DNA of 64,000 bases from positions 1,302,001-1,366,000 of the forward strand of contig NW_025963562.1 in assembly GCF_910591885.1 (NCBI RefSeq). Reading direction: 5' to 3'. Of this stretch, positions 58,665 through 64,000 are shown piece after piece. Below the pieces are notes generated by a model, which searched no databases, was not told the origin of the DNA, and saw nothing but the letters and a program-made list of their open reading frames with translations. The first letter of the stretch is position 1. Each line of letters starts with the position of its first letter. Source of the DNA: Bombus terrestris. Lineage: Eukaryota; Arthropoda; Insecta; Hymenoptera; Apidae. Position numbers and translations under genes: made by a program.

Positions 58665-61600
58665 AACTTTATACCTTATAACCTAACAGTATATGACGTT
58701 ATAACTTATAACGTAATAGTATATAACGTTATACGTAATAACGTAATAGTATATAACGTTATACGTCATATAGAGGTGCAATATAACGTTATAGGTCTTA
58801 TAGTGATGGAATATAACGTTATACATTATAACGTAATAGTATATAACGTTATACGTCATAACGTAATAGTATATGACGTTATACGTCATAACGTAATAGT
58901 ACATAACGTTATACGTCATATAGTAATGCAATATAACGTTAAACGTTATAACGTAATAGTATAAAACATCGTACGTCATATAGTGATGCGATATAACGTT
59001 ATACCATATAACCTAATAGTATATAACGACATAACGTAATAGAATATAACGTTATAGGTTATAACGTAATAGTATATAACGTTATACGTCATATAGTGAT
59101 GCAATATATCGTTATACGTCCTACAGATATGCAATAAAACGTTATACCTTATAACCTAACAGTATATAACGTTATACGTCATAACGTAATAGTATATGAC
59201 GTTATACGTCATAACGTAATAGTATATAACGTTATACATCATATAGTAATGCAATATAACGTTAAACGCTATAACGTAATAGTATAAAACATCGTACGTC
59301 ATATAGTGATGCGATATAACGTTATACCATATAACCTAATAGTATATAACGACATAACGTAATAGAATATAACGTTATAGGTTATAACGTAATAGTATAT
59401 AACGTTATACGTCATATAGTGATGCAATATATCGTTATACGTCATATAGTGAGGAGATTAAACGTTATAGGTCCTATAGTGATGGAATATAACTATATAC
59501 ATTCTAACGTAATAGCATATAACGTTATACGTCATATTGTGATGCAATATATCGTTATACGTCCTATAGATATGCAATACAACGTTATACCTTATAACCT
59601 AACAGTATATGACGTTATACATTATAACGTAATAGTATATAACGATATACGTCATAACGTAATAGTATATAACGTTATACGTTATAACGTAATAGTATAT
59701 AACGTTATACGTTATAACGTAATAGTATATAACGTTATACGTCAAATAGTGATGCAATATATCGTTATACGTCATATAGTGATGCAATATAACGTTATAC
59801 CTCATATTGTGATGCGATATACCTTTATACGTTATAACATAATTGTACATAACGTGATACGTCATAACGCAATAGTATATAACGTTATACGTCATATAGT
59901 GAAGCAATATATCGTTATACGACCGAAAGAGAGGCAATAAAACGTTATACGTCATATAGTGATGCGATATAACGTTATACGTAATAACGTAATAGTATAT
60001 AACCTTATACGCAATATTGTGATGTAATATATCGTTATACGGCCTATATTTATGCAATACAACGTTATACCTTATAACCTAACAGTATATGACGTTATAC
60101 CTTATAACGTAATAGTATATAACGTTATACCTCATAACGTAATAGTATATGACGTTATACGTCATATAGTGGTGCAATATAGCGTTACAGGTCCTATAGT
60201 GATGGAATATAACGTTATACTTTATAACGTAATAGTTTATATCTTTATACGCCATATAGTGTTGCAATATGTCGTTATACGTTCAATAGAGATGCAATAT
60301 AACGATATACGCCATATAGTGATGGAATATAACGTTATACATTATAACGTAATAGTTTATAACTTTATACGCCATATAGTGATGCAATATATCGTTATAC
60401 GTCATATAGAGATGCAATAGAACGATATACGCCACATAGTGATGGAATATAACGTTATACATTATAACGTAATAGCTTATAAGTTTATACGCCATATAGT
60501 GATGCAATATATCGTTATACGTCCTATAGTTATGCAATACAACGTTATACCTTATAACCTAACAGTATATGACGTTATAACTTATAACGTAATAGTATAT
60601 AACGTTATACGTAATAACGTAATAGTATATAACGTTATACGTCATATAGAGGTGCAATATAACGTTATAGGTCTTATAGTGATGGAATATAACGTTATAC
60701 ATTATAACGTTATAGTATATAACGTTATACGTCATAACGTAATAGTATATGACGTTATACGTCATAACGTAATAGTATATAACGTTATACATCATATAGT
60801 AATGCAGTATAACGTTAAACGTTATAACGTAATAGTATAAAACATCGTACGTCATATAGTGATGCGATATAACGTTATACCATATAACCTAATAGTATAT
60901 AACGACATAACGTAATAGTATATAACGTTATACGTTATAACGTAATAGTATATAACGTTATACGTCATATAGTGATGCAATATATCGTTTTACGACCGAA
61001 AGAGAGGCAATAAAACGTTATACGTCATATAGTGATGCGATATAACGTTATACGTAATAACGTAATAGTATATGACCTTATACGCAATATTGTGATGCAA
61101 TATATCGTTATACGGCCTATAGTTATGCAATACAACGTTATACCTTATAACCTTACAGTACATGACGTTATACCTTATAACGTAATAGTATACAACGTTA
61201 TACGTCATAACGTAATTGTATATAACGTTATACGTAATAACGTAATAGTGTATAACGTTATACGCCATATTGTGATGCAATATATCGTTATTAGTCCTAT
61301 AGATATGCAATACAACGTTATACCTTATAACCTAACAGTATATGACGTTATACCTTATAACGTAATAGTATATAACGTTATACGTCATAACGTAATAGTA
61401 TATAACGTTATACGTCACATAGTGATGCAATATATCGTTATACGTCATATAGTGATGCAATATAATGTTATACCTCATATTGTGATGCGATATAATTTTA
61501 TACGTTATAACGTAATAGTATGTAACGTTATACGTAATAACGTAATAGTATATAACGTTATACGTCATATAGAGATGCAATGTAACGTTAAACGTTATAA

Positions 61601-64000
61601 CGTAATAGTATAAAACATCGTACGTCATATAGTGATGCGATATAACGTTATACGTAATAACGTAATGGTATATAACGCTATACGTCATATAGTGGTGCAC
61701 TATAACGTTATAGGTCCTACAGTGATGGAATATAACGTTATACATTATAACGTAATAGTTTATAACGTTATACGCCATATAGTGATGCAATATATCGTTA
61801 TACGTCCTATAGATATGCAATACAACGTTATGCCTTATGACCTAATAGTATATGACGTTATACCTTATAATGTAATAGTATATAACGTTATACGTCATAT
61901 AGTGGTGCAATATAAAGTTATAGGTCTTATAGTGACGGCATATAACGTTATACATTATAACGTAATAGTATATAACGTTTTACGTCATAACGTAATAGTA
62001 TATGACTTTATACGTCATAACTTAATAGTATATAACGTTATACGTCATATAGTGGTGCAATATAACGTTATAGGTCTTATAGTGATGGAATATAACGTTA
62101 TACATTATAACGAAATAGTATATAAAGTTATACGTCATAACGTAATAGTATATAACGTTATAGGTCATATAGTGTTGAAATATAACGCTATAGGTCTCAC
62201 AGTGATGGAAAATAACGTTATACATTATAACGTAATAGTATATAACGTTATACGTCATATAGTGATGCGATATAACGTTATAGGTCCTATAGTGATGGAA
62301 TATAACGTTATACATTATAACGTAATAGTATATAACGTTATACATCATAACGTAATAGTATATAACGTTATACGTCATATAGTGGTGCAATATAACGTTA
62401 TAGGTCCTATAGTGATGGAATATAACGTTATACATTATAACGTAATAGTATGTAACGTTATACGTAATAACGTAATAGTATATAACGTTATACGTCATAT
62501 AGAGATGCAATGTAACGTTAAACGTTATAACGTAATAGTATAAAACATCGTACGTCATATAGTGATGCGATATAACGTTATATGTAATGACGTAATGGTA
62601 TATAACGCTATACGTCATTTAGTGGTGCACTATAACGTTATAGGTCCTACAGTGATGGAATATAACGTTATACATTATAACGTAATAGTTTATAACGTTA
62701 TACGCCATATAGTGATGCAATATATCGTTATACGTCCTACAGATATGCAATACAACGTTATGCCTTATAACCTAATAGTATATGACGTTATACCTTATAA
62801 TGTAATAGTATATAACGTTATACGTCATATAGTGGTGCAATATAAAGTTATAGGTCTTATAGTGACGGCATATAACGTTATACATTATAACGTAATAGTA
62901 TATAACGTTTTACGTCATAACGTAATAGTATATGACTTTATACGTCATAACTTAATAGTATATAACGTTATACGTCATATAGTGGTGCAATATAACGTTA
63001 TAGGTCTTATAGTGATGGAATATAACGTTATACATTATAACGAAATAGTATATAAAGTTATACGTCATAACGTAATAGTATATAACGTTATAGGTCATAT
63101 AGTGGTGCAATATAACGCTATAGGTCTCACAGTGATGGAATATAACGTTATATATTATAACGTAATAGTATATAACGTTATACGTCATATAGTGGTGCAA
63201 TATAACGTTATAGGTCCTATAGTGATGGAATATAACGTTATACATTATAACCTAATAGTATAGAACGTTATACGTCATAACGTAATAGTATATAACGTTA
63301 TACGTCATATTGTGGTGCAATATAACGTTATAGGCCTTATAGTGATGGCATATAACGTTATACATTATAACGTAATAGTATATAACGTTATACGTCATAA
63401 CGTAATAGTATATAACGTTATACGTCATAACGTAATAGTATATAACGTTATACGTCATATAGTGGTGCAATATAACATTATAGGTCTTATAGTGATGGAA
63501 TATAACGTTATACATTATAACGTAATAGTATATAACGTTTTACGTCATAACGTAATAGTATATAACGTTATACGTCATAACTTAATAGTATATAACGTTA
63601 TACGTCATATAGTGTTGCAATATAACGTTAGAGGTCTTATAGTGATGGAATGTAACGTTATACATTATAACGTAATAGTATATAACGTTATACGTCATAA
63701 CGTAATAGTACATAACGCTATACGTCATAACGTAATAGTATATAACGTTATAGTACATATAGTGGTGCAATATAACGTTATAGGTCTCATAGTGATGGAA
63801 AATAACGTTATACATTATAACGTAATAGTATATAACGTTATACGTCATATAGTGGTGCAATATAACGTTATAGGTCTTATAGTGACGGCATATAACGTTA
63901 TACATTATAACGTAATAGTATATAACGTTATACATCATAACGTCATAGTATACAACGTTATACGACATAACGTAATAGTATATAACGTTATGCATCATAT
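58665..64000. repeat. 7.0-kb HOR unit U, copy 4 (cut by window end, type b)
   Basis: Follows U1 from base 1 at 58,664 bp offset up to the window end. J at 58,959, 59,282, 60,835, 61,608, 62,538; K at 59,922, 60,995; G at 59,448. It keeps the monomer U2 has lost. It shares U2-specific states, including GGTCTCACAGTG near 63,122 and TACGACATAACG at ~63,961, where U1 and U3 have TACGTCATAACG. The next J is predicted just outside the window at about 64,038. Confidence 0.9.

Larger units (their letters stand above)
784..59464 (+). repeat. G box: AGTGAGGAGATTAAACG variant, 6 copies, U only
   Basis: Starts at 784, 6387, 7783, 52449, 58052 and 59448. Each full U carries two, 5,603 bp apart, which shows a long internal duplication in U. 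Each is followed by an unusual GGAATATAACTATATAC monomer lacking the palindrome. Never seen in B. Confidence 0.85.
1531..60554. repeat. 120-bp tetramer arrays (three copies each), 12 loci
   Basis: Four monomers in fixed order form a 120-bp unit: TATAGTGATGGAATATAACG..., TAACGTAATAGTTTATAACT..., TATAGTGATGCAATATATCG..., TATAGAGATGCAATATAACG.... Three tandem copies occur at starts 1531, 6654, 8530, 17251 (third copy cut), 26539, 30432, 38433 (third copy cut), 48052, 49699, 53196, 58319 and 60195. The arrays at 6654 and 58319 run across the U-U boundary. The run TTTATAACTTTATACGCC is diagnostic. Confidence 0.87.
361..60911 (+). repeat. 7-bp deletion marker (AACGACATAAC), 16 copies
   Basis: TTATACG is missing from AACGTTATACGACATAAC. 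Starts: 361, 684, 2237, 7360, 7683, 9236, 18647, 27485, 31378, 39829, 50645, 52349, 53902, 59025, 59348, 60901. The undeleted parent survives near 12,858, 21,006, 33,920 and 42,188. In U it lies about 66 bp after a J start. The deletion shifts both monomer phase and any reading frame. Confidence 0.86.
1258..61020 (+). repeat. K box: purine-rich variant monomer with AATAAA, 28 copies
   Basis: K reads ACCGAAAGAGAGGC followed by AATAAAACG, seven substitutions from a B monomer, mostly T to A or G. Starts: 1258, 2331, 8257, 9330, 12510, 13050, 16528, 19101, 19642, 20661, 21198, 25816, 27939, 29260, 33572, 34112, 37710, 40283, 40824, 41843, 42380, 47359, 49006, 51099, 52923, 53996, 59922, 60995. 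The copies at 13050, 21198, 34112 and 42380 have ACAG instead of ACCG. Otherwise I saw no change in the core. It is the least monomer-like element in the array and occurs in both U and B. Confidence 0.88.
295..62551 (+). repeat. J box: variant monomer with TATAAAA core, 66 copies
   Basis: J reads GTATAAAACATCGTACG where the ordinary monomer reads GTATATAACGTTATACG: four fixed substitutions that destroy the palindrome. Starts: 295, 618, 2171, 2944, 3874, 5374, 5704, 7294, 7617, 9170, 9943, 10873, 12343, 13483, 14293, 16094, 16751, 17711, 18221, 19294, 19505, 19865, 21631, 22651, 23461, 25382, 26039, 27059, 28372, 28642, 28912, 29123, 29333, 30952, 33405, 34545, 35355, 37276, 37933, 38893, 39403, 40476, 40687, 41047, 42813, 43833, 44643, 46925, 47582, 48572, 49229, 50219, 51532, 51802, 52072, 52283, 53836, 54609, 55539, 57039, 57369, 58959, 59282, 60835, 61608, 62538. 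Most are preceded by TTAAACG or CTAAACG. It supplies most plus-strand stop codons. Confidence 0.9.
1..64000. repeat. 30-bp-monomer satellite array with nested higher-order repeats
   Basis: The whole window is a head-to-tail array of a ~30-bp monomer. Phase holds for kilobases because almost all length changes are multiples of 30. The monomer is the palindrome TATAACGTTATA plus an 18-bp tail; classes A and B differ at 6 of 30 positions. Monomer order is not random: a B' monomer (tail ending GTGGTGCAA) is usually followed by C (ending GTGATGGAA) and then A' (tail starting CATTATAACG). HOR copies 7 to 52 kb apart are nearly identical; I found about six differences between U1 and U2 over their first 2.2 kb. 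Nothing else interrupts the array. Centromeric or other heterochromatic satellite is inferred from architecture only. The family and organism are not recognised. Confidence 0.97.

Noticed and set aside
1258..61020. K box as a transposon remnant or insertion scar
   Set aside because: It aligns without gaps to a B monomer (seven substitutions), has no target-site duplication or terminal repeats and keeps the 30-bp phase.
295..62551. J boxes as functional promoters in the feature list
   Set aside because: TATAAAA in AT-rich DNA is weak evidence, no initiator or gene follows, and copy number reflects HOR amplification. Kept only as a speculative finding.
1..64000. CRISPR array with ~30-bp repeats
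   Set aside because: There are no unique spacers; every base belongs to a variant of the same monomer, and no cas-like gene is present.
1..64000. CENP-B box
   Set aside because: I searched by eye for the TTCG....CGGG pattern. The array has no CGGG run, and K (ACCGAAAG) resembles it only superficially.
1..64000. Telomeric repeat array
   Set aside because: The monomer is far longer than 5-8 bp, and no TTAGGG, TTTAGGG or TTAGG runs are present.
1..64000. Bacterial or phage origin
   Set aside because: No genes, ribosome-binding sites, terminators or operon structure occur in 64 kb. Tandem arrays of this size with HORs are a eukaryotic trait.

Overview
The window is one uninterrupted satellite-DNA array. 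I see no gene, RNA gene, transposon or single-copy sequence anywhere in the 64 kb. About 2,130 head-to-tail copies of a roughly 30-bp monomer fill it from edge to edge. Both edges cut through repeat units, so the array continues outside. GC is about 30 percent (hand counts of single 60-bp lines gave 27 to 33 percent). A tandem array of this size with nested higher-order repeats (HORs) is typical of eukaryotic constitutive heterochromatin (centromeric, pericentromeric, subtelomeric, or on a sex or B chromosome). I do not recognise the family and cannot name the organism.

Monomer. Nearly every monomer starts with the perfect 12-bp palindrome TATAACGTTATA, followed by an 18-bp tail that defines its class. 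Examples are A (CGTCATAACGTAATAGTA), A' (CATTATAACGTAATAGTA), B (CGTCATATAGTGATGCAA), B' (CGTCATATAGTGGTGCAA) and C (GGTCCTATAGTGATGGAA). Neighbouring classes differ at about 20 percent of positions, while HOR copies thousands of bases apart differ at well under 1 percent. That contrast is the hallmark of an actively homogenised HOR satellite.

Layout. 1-6999: complete 7.0-kb unit U1. 7000-12,415: U2, truncated. 12,416-20,568: B1a. 20,569-30,040: B1b. 30,041-31,964: composite patch. 31,965-33,478: second copy of the U tail. 33,479-41,750: B2a. 41,751-52,237: B2b. 52,238-58,664: U3, lacking its first ~570 bp. 58,665-64,000: U4, cut by the window end. U1/U3 and U2/U4 share private variants, so U is really an a-b dimer of about 14 kb. 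The B region is a 21-kb super-repeat (offset 21,032 to 21,182 bp), itself built from two 8 to 9.5-kb halves. The whole window repeats with an offset of 51,665 bp.

Landmarks. A few rare variant monomers act as address labels: J (TATAAAA core, 66 copies), K (purine-rich with AATAAA, 28 copies), R (TATAAAAGG, 16 copies, B only), G (6 copies, U only), a 27-bp monomer (5 copies, B only), a 7-bp deletion (16 copies) and a 1-bp insertion (8 copies). They allow junctions and unequal exchanges to be placed by eye. Both strands hold very long stop-free stretches because the monomer is 10 codons long, lacks stops and is nearly self-complementary. I do not regard these as genes.
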